A stretch of 64,000 nucleotides of DNA from Pachyseris speciosa (taxonomy: Eukaryota; Cnidaria; Anthozoa; Scleractinia; Pachyseridae), in the NCBI GenBank assembly GCA_016490735.1, contig JAEMWC010000671.1, positions 247,501-311,500 on the forward strand. The letters are read 5' to 3'. The notes beneath the pieces are model-generated. The model saw only the letters and a program-made list of their open reading frames with translations. It did no database searches and was not told the DNA's origin. Below are positions 25,201 to 34,869 of this stretch, piece after piece (position 1 is the first letter of the stretch; each line of letters begins with the position of its first letter). The translations under genes and the position numbers were made by a program.

Positions 25201-28200
25201 GATTCATCTTGACCGCTGAAAGAGCCAGTCGTATAATAACAGCTGTTACACACAGCCATCTGTAGCTGTTCAGACAATAACACCGGGGATGATCTTGACT
25301 GTTGCAGTTTAAATTTACCCACAAAGCAACAAATCTGTCTGTGAAGGGTGGGTAACGATTAAGGCAACATGTACCACAAAACTCAAAGCTGAACTGGAAA
25401 GCTATGGTTTGCACTCATTTTTAATGACCGGTTGGTACAGTTGCTGTTTATATCTGTATTTATGATGCTAAACTTTTTTATTTTGCAAACATGTGCTAAT
25501 TAAGATGCTTATTTTTGCCTTTTGTTTTTTAATTTGAATATACTAGCATGATATACCTGCCAACTCTCACGCACTATGCGTGAGTCTCATGCCTGCGGAC
25601 CAAAGACGTTGATCTCACGCATTGAGGACAATTTCTCACGCCTCACTTAGAAATCTGGATGACTTGTTCTTTGACACATTAACAACAAAAATTTAATTCA
25701 ATATTCCCTGTAAATGTTACAACAAACGGCACTTAATGTCAAGTTTGAGTCCTAACTGTATCAGAATGCGCTGAAACGTCACCCTCGGAAAAGCTTCAAA
25801 TAGCTCCAGAAGTGTTCGGAAGTCATCAGAAAATCTTCGGGTATGTTCGGTAGTGTTCAGAAGTCTTGGAGAAATCGTGGGAAGTCGCCAGAACATTTTC
25901 GGACATTCCAGTCATGAGGAGATGAAAATCTCGCACATTTGACTCAGAAAAAGTTGGCAGGTGTAGCATGAACAGTTATAAGAAGACGGCTCTAACATTA
26001 AAGCACAAAATGTGCAAAATATATTTTGCAAACAGTAAAACTGTTTTTAATACACAAAAAATGAAAAGAATTGAACAAAAATGCCAGTTTTTCATGTCTA
26101 GACATCCTCTCTCTGACAATATTTCCTTATGCTGCTGTAAATCAGTGTGCCCTGTGGCACCCAGGCAAGTGGATCAGGCAAACACATAACAAAACTAACA
26201 TCATTGCAAAGAAAAGTAGAAAATGTAAGATCAAAAGTGAGTATATTCAGTAAAATGCAACATTTGATCACCACAAAACCTGAATTTCACTGTCCACTCC
26301 ATCTGTTGAAGATTATTTCTTCGCTACATCCAGAATGTCTCGTGTTCTTACTTTGTAGATGCATATAAAATGCCACTTTTATCATTATCAGTCATTATCA
26401 AGATTTGTGATGTGTTTTAATTTTTTTTTTTGTGACATTAAATCTGTAACGAGTGCTCGAAAATCACTGAAAATTTATGTTTAATTACCAGAATGCATGA
26501 CAACTTCAGCAACAAAGTCCAGTACTGCACTAAAACCTCTTTTAAGTGCTAATACCATTAGTGTTTTAGAAATTATCTTTGGAATGTTGAAACTAAAATT
26601 ATATTTGCTCTGGGAATTATCATGCAAGATAGGTTATGTAACCCCATCTCCCATCAAAAATATGAACTGCATTTTACTCAGTTGTGTAAGACATCTTGCT
26701 ACAAAAGGACTATACCTTGAGAAGCTCTGGAACATCTTCCACGTCAAGTCGAAAGTCACACAGATTATGAAGGATCTCTACTTTCTCCCTTGTGGTAAGT
26801 TTGCTGCATAGGAAAAATGGGACAATATAAAGAAAGTCATGTTAAGCAATACAGCTGAGATACAGTTATAATGCTAAGCTTTATAAATGACCAAAATATG
26901 TTAGTCAATCTGTGCTTTGAACAGCAAGACAAACTAAGGGATCATTTGTCAGTAATTTAATTAGTAAAATGTATTTTGCGATTACAATAGAGTTAACTAA
27001 GTTTTCTGTCAAGTTTAATTCTAATCCTGAAAGTCGTAAGTGTAGATTTAAGTACTCTCAAGGACCAGATGTGGTGATATTTGAACAAATATTCTTGACA
27101 TCCTCAGGAAACAACTGCGAACATGGACATGTAATAATAGTTTTTAATCAAATAGAGTATGTGTTATACACAGGGAGACAAGTCTGATGTAGTAAGTGTA
27201 GAAAACACTGCAGTATTATTAAGCTTTTTATTAGCTTTGTTAGTTTTGAGGTTCATTTCTTCAAGAGGTTAAATGAACTTGACACACAAGTGTTTGAACA
27301 ATTCAAAATCTTTGTACAAGTGACAGTTAGGTGCAGAATTTGATATTGCGAATCACTGAACATCAAAATTATGCAAAATGGTAAGTAATACCCAAGGATA
27401 AAGATTTCAAAAATCCCCTTTCCTTAACATAATATTTTCACAACTGATGAGAATAGCACATGCAATGTTCCTTATATCATCTCTAACATTTCTAAAAACA
27501 ACATTAATTATATTTGAAAACATTGCTGGCTGGTCTGGCTATGCAGTACTCTAAATCCTAATCTGTTAAAACAAAACAAAGGTTTCCTAATCAACTGGAG
27601 GAAGTCCTCAAATAAAACCTGGCAAGCAGAAAGGTGAAAAATAATATTTTGTACAAATTGTTACACAAAAGCTACATTTTATTAAAATGCCAACTTTACT
27701 GTTCAATTGCCAAGACACTATATATTTCACACCATGGAGTAAACAACAGTACAGAGAATTTTTTGGGCAACATCCAGGACATGTAAATCGTCCTTGAATC
27801 TAGGACAAGGTAATGTGAATTGAACGTGTCTAGTCATATTTCATGGTAAAAACAATACAGCCTTGTCCACCACATGGGCTGGCGCAAATCAACAAAGGAC
27901 CGAGAACTCCAGCAAAAAAAAAAAAAACCAGCATAGACATGTAAAAAAGACGATTACAGTACCTGTATTCTTTATCTGAAAGTGGGTTTTTCCTCCCTAA
28001 CTCATCTTCCCAGCGTATTTTTAACACTTGCGACAGATACGGCTCAAAATTCTCGGCGCTGAAATGAACATGGAAAATGTCACGACACAATGAAACAGAC
28101 AACTAGCAAGAATAACTACAATAACAAATTATGGAATCTTGTGGTTAAATTAGCAGCGCCAAAACATAATTCATCTTGAGGGCCTCAAAGCTCTATATAC

Positions 28201-29655
28201 AACACAGAGTTCACAAGCAAACCGAATAACGAAAAGAAGAGATATATTTTTAACAGGATCCGGATTGATGAATATTTCACGTGTCAAAATATCGATCAAA
28301 TCACGAGTTTTATGTGCTTCAAACGACAGCAAGATTTTTTTTATAAGCCGCCAGCGAAACTCGGGGTATCAGACAGCTTAATTCTTTTGAAAATCCACCA
28401 CTATCACAGAAATTTTAGGATGGCAAGTTTCGTTTGATAGGAAATAGGTAAGGAGGAGTCCAACATCGAAAGTTGATACACGTGAAGGAATCGAACACCA
28501 ACGGAATCGATTCTTCGCGTGAATCGAGAAGGAGAAAAAATATGGTTTGAAACGCTTTACCGAGGCTAAACAACGCAAAATAGATTTCTCAAAGATTCTA
28601 TTACAAGTAATATATTAAGTTAAAGCGACGGTTTGAAACGTCTCGTAAAAGTGTACAACGATGAATGAGAGAATTACTTGAACTCATTTGTCAACAAAAG
28701 ACAACCTAAAATTGTCTGGCAACTTTCTTAGCCTAGGATTTGATTCTCAAACTAGCAATAACAATCGTAGGAGCAGTATTTACACAGTTCCCAATTCCCG
28801 ATAATTTCATTTTAGAGAACACGGCTTACATTATTAGACAATGAGGCAAATTACCATGAGGTTGAGTGGCGAGATGAATTTGAAACATTCTCGTTTGCAC
28901 ACGAAATAAACCCAAAAACTTGTAACAAGGCATATATAATAACCACACAAACAGAACCAATCACTGAATAGTTAGGAGAGATTAAAAGAAATGTAAAAAG
29001 GGTAAGCTGGAGCATGGAATAAAATAAAAATAAAAACAAGATACTAAAGTGGAACCGAAACTGTCTTACGTTATGTCCTTTATTCCATACAATCCTCTCA
29101 ACAATCGCGCATGAAGATCGGCCAGAAAACGGTTGTTTCCCTCCTGATTAGAGCCATCAATAACAAGAGCATCTTCTAAATCCTTAAGGAAGTAAAACAA
29201 TGTCTCATAAGCTTAAAGATGACCAAAGTAAAAGCGATATATGCCCGTCTAAACTACGCTACTAGTTTATGGCTCCGTACGTAAATTCAAATTTTAAATA
29301 AACAATGCACGAAATAGTTTGGGCGAAGAAAGGTCAAAGGCTTAGGAAATAAAAAGAACCTCATAACTGAGTCTTTACAATTACATTCCCAGGAAGTGAT
29401 AAGAAAAAAAAGCTGGACTTGTTCAAAGCGTAATAGAAAGATTTTGCTACCTCGATTTCGAAGTCAGTCAGTCCGAAGGCAGCGCGGAACAACGAACAGA
29501 AATGTGCTATTGATGGTACCTCCCACCAATGTCGGATCTCTGCAAGCCGTAAAAATATGATAAGTAAATTATTTCAACTTCCCAAAGCCACCTCGAATGA
29601 CTGTTAAAGCAGCAGAGAAAATCTATTTACAAGGCTGTTCAACACTACCTTCCAT
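8651..29655 (-). CDS. cecr2: CECR2 homologue: DDT-like and bromodomain chromatin-remodelling subunit
   Basis: In vertebrates CECR2 partners the ISWI ATPases SMARCA1/SMARCA5 in nuclear remodelling complexes and reads acetyl-lysine. Exons in transcript order: 29655-29649, 29539-29451, 29182-29070, 28058-27963, 26803-26716, 22795-22548, 21991-21733, 17846-17636, 16518-16303, 15443-15352, 15207-15142, 14177-14117, 13026-12358, 10899-10624, 10207-8651. All junctions are GT-AG and keep phase. The N-terminal DDT-like part reads [17 protein letters not shown], then [12 protein letters not shown] and [13 protein letters not shown], the CECR2 signature. Lysine-rich, acidic and coiled-coil (exon 8) segments follow. 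The bromodomain (about 443-540) has [16 protein letters not shown] and EYNG with the acetyl-lysine-binding Asn near residue 511. The C-terminal half is Met/Pro/Gln-rich. Nominal length is about 1,350 aa. The start is set by exon 1 (ATGGAAG) joining EIRHWWEV in phase. The terminal exon has two frame breaks, described separately. Confidence 0.9.
11237..11947. repeat. Probable inverted-ended element in cecr2 intron 13
   Basis: AATATGGGGAGG near 11237 recurs inverted at 11937-11947, suggesting ends of one element. Inside are a 160-bp foldback (11463-11622, arms around ggaatatcccac) and three copies of AAAGGGGTACC at about 11648, 11839 and 11871. Part of it (gtattccatcgaaccttcc) is related to 39930-39955 in the emc6 intron, and the foldback is related to 40180-40330. 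Confidence 0.55.
13600..13965. repeat. Dispersed repeat in cecr2 intron 12, inverted copy of 24890-25195
   Basis: The segment containing gatattggcc, tttatggacca and atcccgccatcttgacc is present in the opposite orientation in intron 5. It also contains a short internal inverted repeat around ggccaatatcccgcc. It has no coding capacity. Confidence 0.7.
14178..15141. other. cecr2 intron 11
   Basis: It is mostly unique AT-rich sequence. A partial tRNA-like B box (gtgggttcaattccca, near 14217-14232) followed by T9 looks like a SINE remnant. Nothing else was recognised. Confidence 0.4.
15640..15819. repeat. 180-bp palindrome with hammerhead-like core in cecr2 intron 9
   Basis: The two halves are near-perfect inverted copies, from atagctgagttaatc to gattaactcagctat. 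At 15731-15765 the plus strand reads CTGATGA, A, a GACC/GGTC hairpin and GAAACGTC; the opposite arm has a similar but mutated copy (15693-15728). A base between CTGATGA and stem II, together with weak outer pairing, makes this a degenerate rather than canonical hammerhead. Confidence 0.75.
15955..16340. repeat. Tandem duplication including a copied piece of cecr2 exon 9
   Basis: The block at about 15962-16125 is a diverged copy of about 16157-16345. The copied part includes the 3' end of exon 9 and its donor: acctttatacattccagtgt is at 16301-16320 (true exon end) and again at 16098-16117. The copy is probably not used, because the reading frame beyond it is not preserved. Confidence 0.65.
17350..17458. 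repeat. Two tandem 54-bp repeats in cecr2 intron 8
   Basis: Two adjacent near-identical copies of about 54 bp each contain ctgtctgtcgcatgttttg. Confidence 0.8.
18495..18571. repeat. Foldback with 38-bp arms in cecr2 intron 7
   Basis: The arm ending gaagtgaatagcaag is followed directly by its reverse complement cttgctattcacttc, running out to cgcgc ends. It lies in a larger repeat of about 18265-18610 that contains several gtgaatag motifs and resembles a common MITE type. Confidence 0.75.
18650..19648. mobile_element. piggyBac-type non-autonomous element, copy 1
   Basis: It is flanked by TTAA at 18646-18649 and 19649-19652. Ends read CCCATTGGCACC and, reversed, CCCATTGACTACC. It lies in cecr2 intron 7. 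The longest open frame (minus, about 18579-18956) shows no transposase motifs. It is nearly identical to copy 2, so both moved or duplicated recently. Confidence 0.85.
20155..21152. mobile_element. piggyBac-type non-autonomous element, copy 2
   Basis: It is flanked by TTAA at 20151-20154 and 21153-21156, with the same orientation and almost the same sequence as 18650-19648. Only scattered substitutions and small indels separate the two. It is in the same cecr2 intron. Confidence 0.85.
22376..22525. repeat. Short foldback MITE beside cecr2 exon 6
   Basis: Ends ggccccagttgtac and, reversed, ggtcccgactgtat surround several inverted copies of ttatccgctg/cagcggataa. It stops only about 23 bp from the exon 6 donor side (22548), so it was inserted very close to a splice site. 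Confidence 0.7.
23858..24137. repeat. MITE with inverted ends in cecr2 intron 5
   Basis: The left end (agcagttttcaattgagtgtcg) is matched in reverse by the right end near 24115-24137 (cgacactcaagtgaaaagcgct). The interior is rich in attggc/ccaat-type motifs. Confidence 0.65.
24890..25195. repeat. Dispersed repeat in cecr2 intron 5, inverted copy of 13600-13965
   Basis: It shares about 250 bp with intron 12 in opposite orientation, including the aggatgctattaaaagacag and caagatggcgggatattggc stretches. Together the two copies flank exons 6-12. Confidence 0.7.
25556..25961. repeat. MITE with CCTGCCAACT ends
   Basis: Perfect 10-bp inverted ends (CCTGCCAACT at 25556, AGTTGGCAGG ending at 25961) lie in cecr2 intron 5, with TA before and TGTA after. 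The interior has ctcacgc repeats and no open frame of note. Confidence 0.65.
26804..27962. other. cecr2 intron 4
   Basis: Unique AT-rich intron; no repeat or exon recognised. Confidence 0.4.
28059..29069. other. cecr2 intron 3
   Basis: Unique AT-rich intron; no repeat or exon recognised. Confidence 0.4.
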
Positions 29656-29860
29656 GTCACCCAAAACAGATGGCCGACTTAGTACAATGACGACACAAGA
29701 TGAAGCCGGCAACATCCGGGCTTTTCCCAATGAACCACACCCACGGAGGACTGGGGCGAGAGGTGAATGTCCGCCGATAGTTCTTTGTTCTCTGTTACGG
29801 CACGACACGTCACCAATCCCGAAGGATTTGCCACGGACAGTCAATCACATGATAAAATAG
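29656..29860 (-). promoter_or_regulatory. Probable cecr2 promoter and 5' UTR
   Basis: This GC-richer stretch lies immediately upstream of the cecr2 start codon. It is inferred from position only; no TATA box or initiator can be singled out. Confidence 0.35.
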
Positions 29861-30204
29861 TTAATTTGGCATCTGGGACAGTTGCTAACTTTAAGTTGTT
29901 GAAATCTTATCAGGTGTAAACCAGATGCCAGCTTATGAAAAGCTGTGTGTGTGGAAAGTGTCCAATGGGTACTTTGCCACCTCTCGGCATCAGAAGCCAG
30001 TCCGCGTAGCAAAGACGAAGGGTGCAGAAGGTAAGAACTGGGCCGAAGACGGTTGACGTTCAAGCGGGACACCCCAGTTTATGTAGCAGCGCACGGAATC
30101 AATGGTTAAGACGGTAGCTGAGTGGTGAAAAGGGACATTTTTAAAGAAGAGGATGAAATCAGATGAAGCCCGCCTATGAGCAGAAGCTACAAGACAATGA
30201 TAAG

Positions 30205-30259
<55 letters not shown>

Positions 30260-31802
30260 TTAGCCTGTTTCACTCCGTATTTTACTCTGAGTTATGTATG
30301 ATTTGTTCATTGCAAAAAAAAAATGCAATGAAGTTGTGCAGCTGTATTTCTCACGGATGCGAAAGGGGACGGTAACAATTTATTTCTTAAAGGTAGAGCT
30401 GAATGAACCTGCCATTGTCGCCCGGAGTGGGTCCTCCCCTATATGGGGACGTACCGCTGGATAGGATATGGTTTTTGGCCCCTCTGCCCTGAATAGAGTA
30501 TATAATTTCAAGTGAGTCCGTTCTAATCAGGGTCTGAACCTGTCCCAGAAGGGGTATGGTTGCAAGGCTACCGTCGAATATTTAAAATTCCGAAATCGGA
30601 AACGTTTCTCATCAGTCTACATTAGATCACTTTCAGGACTAGATACTAGCACTATTCATAACTAGATGGCGTTGTCCTAAACTGGGTAGGTATTTAAGGT
30701 TTTTTTTTTTTCTAAATAGGGACAGGGTTTCAAACCCCCAGTAGCACCCCTACACCCAAAAAGGGGTCGAGAACCCCCTCCCCCCACCGGGCATTTCTGG
30801 CCTCCGTTATGGTAGGTGGGTCGTAACGTAGGTGGATTTGAATCTGGGTTGACGTAATGGCCATTTTTATGCTTAAGACGCATACAACCTGTCTGAAACA
30901 ATTTTAGGCAATAACAACTGCAGTCCATCTAGTGAGGTGTCTCGTTGTTCGTCTGGTAACTGAGGTAGGCCAAGGCAGATCAGATGCGCCCACAGTACTG
31001 CAAGGCAGTTTTGAACGACACACACGTATTAATGTAACTGTATACGAAGCTGAGCCCGCCCTTTGACAAATTTTATCATTATACTTAGCCGGTGAAGCAG
31101 GCGATGGAGAGTGTAGACGCACTAGCCTGCGTGACAAAATGAGCGCGCGCGCGAAGCGAAGGAAGCGCTCTCTCCTCACGCTTCGCGCGCGACCGCCGCG
31201 TTTTCTCGATCCCCACCCTCCCCTTGCTAGCGCCTGCCACCGAGCCAAGTAAGCAACGCACAAGTTCGAGAGAGAAGACGCCGGTGGTGCGGGTTGCTCT
31301 GATCGCCTTCATTTTCTTTCGTGTCCTCTAGGCAGGCCGTTTCATTATTCAGAGCTTGAGTAACGGGCGCTGGAAATTGTTCCAGTTTCATTTTTACGAC
31401 GGAGACACAGTGCAGTCATCCGAGATGGTTTAAGGTCTTTTTGCTTCTGAAAAGACAGTCGCAATTGAAAGTGCAAGATCCGATAACTAAAATGCGGCGG
31501 CGTCATGAATGCGGCCCCATCCGGGCGGCAACTCCCCGTTTGGCCGTCACCGGGAAGTAGCCCCCGATCCACCTTTAAAGGGACTAAAGCCAACAAAATA
31601 TCGATAAACCCAAGTAACAGATTAAGTCTTTAGGGGCGTATCAAATCCTCTTTAACAATAGTTATAAAACGTTGTAAGTAATGCCGAAAATAAAGGGGAC
31701 TAAACCTTCGGTTGGAATAGGAGATACACGTAACAAGCAAGGCTGATACTACGTGAAAAAAGTTGACTTTGCGAGACACCAACATGACCGAGATAAAGTA
31801 GG

Positions 31803-31858
31803 GCTGCAACCATGGACAGCTGTTTCGTCCTTATTGGGACTCATCGGCATGGTGTAGC
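31803..31858 (-). ncRNA. Degenerate type I hammerhead ribozyme
   Basis: Minus strand: stem I ACCATG/CATGGT, core CCGATGA (canonical CTGATGA with one change), stem II GTCC/GGAC with loop CAATAA, then GAAAC-AGCT-GTC. The architecture matches the intact pair near 55.3-55.6 kb. Changing U4 of the core normally abolishes cleavage, so this copy is probably inactive. Confidence 0.65.
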
Positions 31859-32284
31859 AGATTTAAAAGACGCCAGCTCAATGCGAGCGCAAATAAATTG
31901 CACAATGAACCCGTTCACGATATCAAGTTCCGTACCTTGGACTCTCTTGCCATCCGATCCACGCGTTGCCACACCGCGTAGCCCGGATAGCAAGGAATCC
32001 AAGTGTCACGATGGCGTCTCGCAGAGAAAAATGTAGATTGGCCAATAGGAGAGGCCGAGTGGAGGTAACGGGGGCTTCGGGAGGGAAAAAAGTTCTGAGA
32101 ATCTATTCAATCTGATAGCGAGAAAAAAGGTCAGAATTACGTGGAAAATAATAATAACATGGTTTGACCTCACTCAACACCATGCTCGAAAATGCCTTTC
32201 TACAGCTTTTGGTTGATTTGGATGGTTGGGTGCCCCTGACCGCGTCCGTTGTTTTATAAACGACATGTCAAAGAAACAAGAAGA

Positions 32285-32388
32285 CTTAAGGCGCTGTTAC
32301 ACTGTGCAATGTTTCGTGCAACTTGTCTCGCAGTGGCGTTGCGACACAAGTTACACGAAACATTGCACGGTGTAACAGCGCCTTTAAG
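32285..32388. repeat. Foldback with about 40-bp arms
   Basis: Arms cttaaggcgctgttacac and gtgtaacagcgcctttaag extend inwards through caatgtttcgtg and its complement. Confidence 0.8.
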
Positions 32389-32436
32389 GCGGGGTTCCAC
32401 ATGAACATCGTTTTTTCGTCCCTTAACACCATGGCC

Positions 32437-32511
32437 TAGCCTGCGAACAGGCTTCCCGTTCGGCGCCGAATTAGCTGTGCTCCACCAAGCCGGGAGCCTG
32501 TTCGCAGGCTA
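32437..32511. repeat. Foldback MITE, TAGCCTGCGAACAGGCT ends
   Basis: Perfect 17-bp inverted ends bracket a short unique centre. Confidence 0.75.
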
Positions 32512-32514
32512 CAC

Positions 32515-32622
32515 CAGGGCCCAGTTGCTCGAAGAATGGTTAGCGCTAACCCGTGTTAATTTAGGTTTTAATACATCTTAACCAATGGTTATCGCTAACC
32601 ATGCTTCGAACTCGGCCCAGGG
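32515..32622. repeat. Foldback MITE with ggttagcg arms
   Basis: Inverted arms run from gggcccagtt and gcgctaacc to the matching right side ending in cggcccagg; it follows the previous foldback directly. Confidence 0.7.
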
Positions 32623-34869
32623 TGTTAACACGGATTTAACGTTGATATCTCGTTCGCGTTTCAATCAATCAAAAACCCAAACACGAATCTGTGTTGTGGG
32701 ATGTTTTCCGAATTTTTGGTAATTTTTGGGTATATTTGTAAAGAGATATTACATAGTGTGAATGATATATGAAATGAATAATTCTTCATTTGAGACATTA
32801 AATAGTTTTTCTCAAAGGAATAGTTAAGTTTAGGGAAATAGGGAATATTGTAGATTTAATGAAGGTTTGAGGACTTTGAAGTTAGAAATTAGTAGATCGA
32901 CACCGAACAGTTCCCCGACCAATCTGGAGTGCCCTTGTGGTGTGTCAACTGTCTGGTGGTGTTTCAAAACATTTTTTTAACCTTTTACTCCTCAACATTT
33001 CACTCCAATTCACGTAGAACCCCACCTTAAGTGAATAGAAACAAAATTAATTGTGCCTTTTAATATTTATTTGCTCTTTTATTCATTTTTTTTTTGTATT
33101 ATTTTGGATTTCAGGTAACAGGTAGTTATGCCCCTGGCGTAGCCAATCAAATTACTGCATTCAAGATAAAAACTTTAATGCTAGTAGGTAAATCAATATC
33201 AACACGAGTGCTCTTCTCATCTTTTTTTGTTTTGCCATTTGTGTTCTCATGCCCTGTATGCTAGACCAACTAGTAACATTGTAAGGAGAGTTAGATGGTG
33301 ATCACTGTTTGTACTTTCACGGTTAATAGTGCATACTTGGAGATGGCCTCGGCTGACTTTTCAAAGAAATCGTGACAATCCAGTTGGGCGCTAAAATACC
33401 CTACCCGCAAAGTCGTTCTACGCCCATCCTCATCACCCTTACACAAACCACCACCCCAAAAGCCCCATTTTTCCCCGCCCCACAACTTCAACCCAGGGGT
33501 GAAAAAGTCGACAAGTTCCCGGGTTGTTCTCAAAGCGAAAAACTCTGAAGAAACACCCAACGAAACTCAGCTTCATATACTGGGACTTTTACCTCTGTAG
33601 ATAACCTATTAGCTCTGGACCATCCGCTAGGCTCGTATTTACCACCAACAAATGAGACGAAATATAATCTGCGTAAAAAGCAGTGTGCCCTCCCCAAGGT
33701 TAATACCGAACGATTTATGACATCCTATGTAAATAGACTGATTTTTAAACACAACATAATGTAGTTTCTACGTAGTTTTAATATCATCCGTTTGTAGTTT
33801 AACTAGTTTAAATTTTAGGGTAGATTTTATTGAGTGGATACGTGTGCAGAATGTAACAAAAGATATGTACTTTTATCTTTTGGCAATAAAGACTATTAAT
33901 ATTATACTATTATTGAAGTAGTTCATCCGTTTGAATCAAATTCATCTCGTCCATCGGCCAAGGAATTAGCATTATTTGATTATGCACCAGCAAATGCAAC
34001 CAACACAGTACTTTGCCCGCGTGCTTTGTGGCGTTGAGACAGAACAGTATATAACTGAGCTCTGCATTCAAATTTTTAGCACTTGTTTATTTTTAATTCT
34101 ACGTAACCGGGCAAAGTGCAATTTTTATACCGACTACAATGGGAGCATTTATATTTGAAGCTCATAGTAATCTCATTCTTTGTTTAATCAACTCGGGGAT
34201 CCATTTATGGTTCTTGACTACAATTTACAGAGTTTGAACAGAACTTAATCAATAATTATACACCAATACTCTGAGCCCAGTGCAATACCAGGGTGTAGTC
34301 TCTGTCTTCAATATGTTGTCCATCCATGACATGCAAAGACTGAAGGTCACAAATTGAAATCCTTTAAGTGTCTAAAAGGATTGTCTAGTACTTGAATGAA
34401 AAGTAGTACATTATCAATCAAAAGAGTTAAAATATATATTTGTGACAACGAAAACCTAAAATTAGTGTCATGTTGAAAACTGTTATACTTGTGGAATTAA
34501 ACCAGTAAAATGCACTGGGAATGCATCAAAACTTGAAAAAGTTGGACCAACTTGAATAAACCTTAACTTGGCTAAGAAAGTTGGAAAAATGAAGCTGCCT
34601 ATGATTTGATGACCTTCCAAATTAACATGACAAAGTCAGCTTATACTGCAGTGATTTTCAACATTTACTGTGGTAGATCCTCTTTACAGAACAGGGTAGA
34701 GTTGGTGTGGTGTTGAGGTTATTTAAAGAGTGTTCCATCTTGACTCATTCCTGTACAAAGCCATTTCCCTTGAAAAAAAAAAGCTTTGCCCTTTCAAGTT
34801 TGTGTTTGCTGACCACTTCCTTCCTTCATCCTATATTTATCACTGTGTTGTGCATGGAGCTGTGCCCTG

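Larger units (their letters stand above)
29861..34869. other. Spacer between cecr2 and emc6; repeats only
   Basis: No conserved exon was found on either strand. It holds an ATT microsatellite (30207-30255), a GC-rich hairpin (about 31140-31192, arms around cgcgcgcgaagcg), a degenerate hammerhead (31803-31858), three foldbacks (32285-32388, 32437-32511, 32515-32622), and a 50-bp segment (32187-32235) repeated at 48358-48410. Confidence 0.5.

Noticed and set aside
33291..33560. 89-residue minus-strand open frame
   Set aside because: No recognisable domain, start context or neighbouring exon; composition is consistent with a chance frame in GC-richer repeat sequence.
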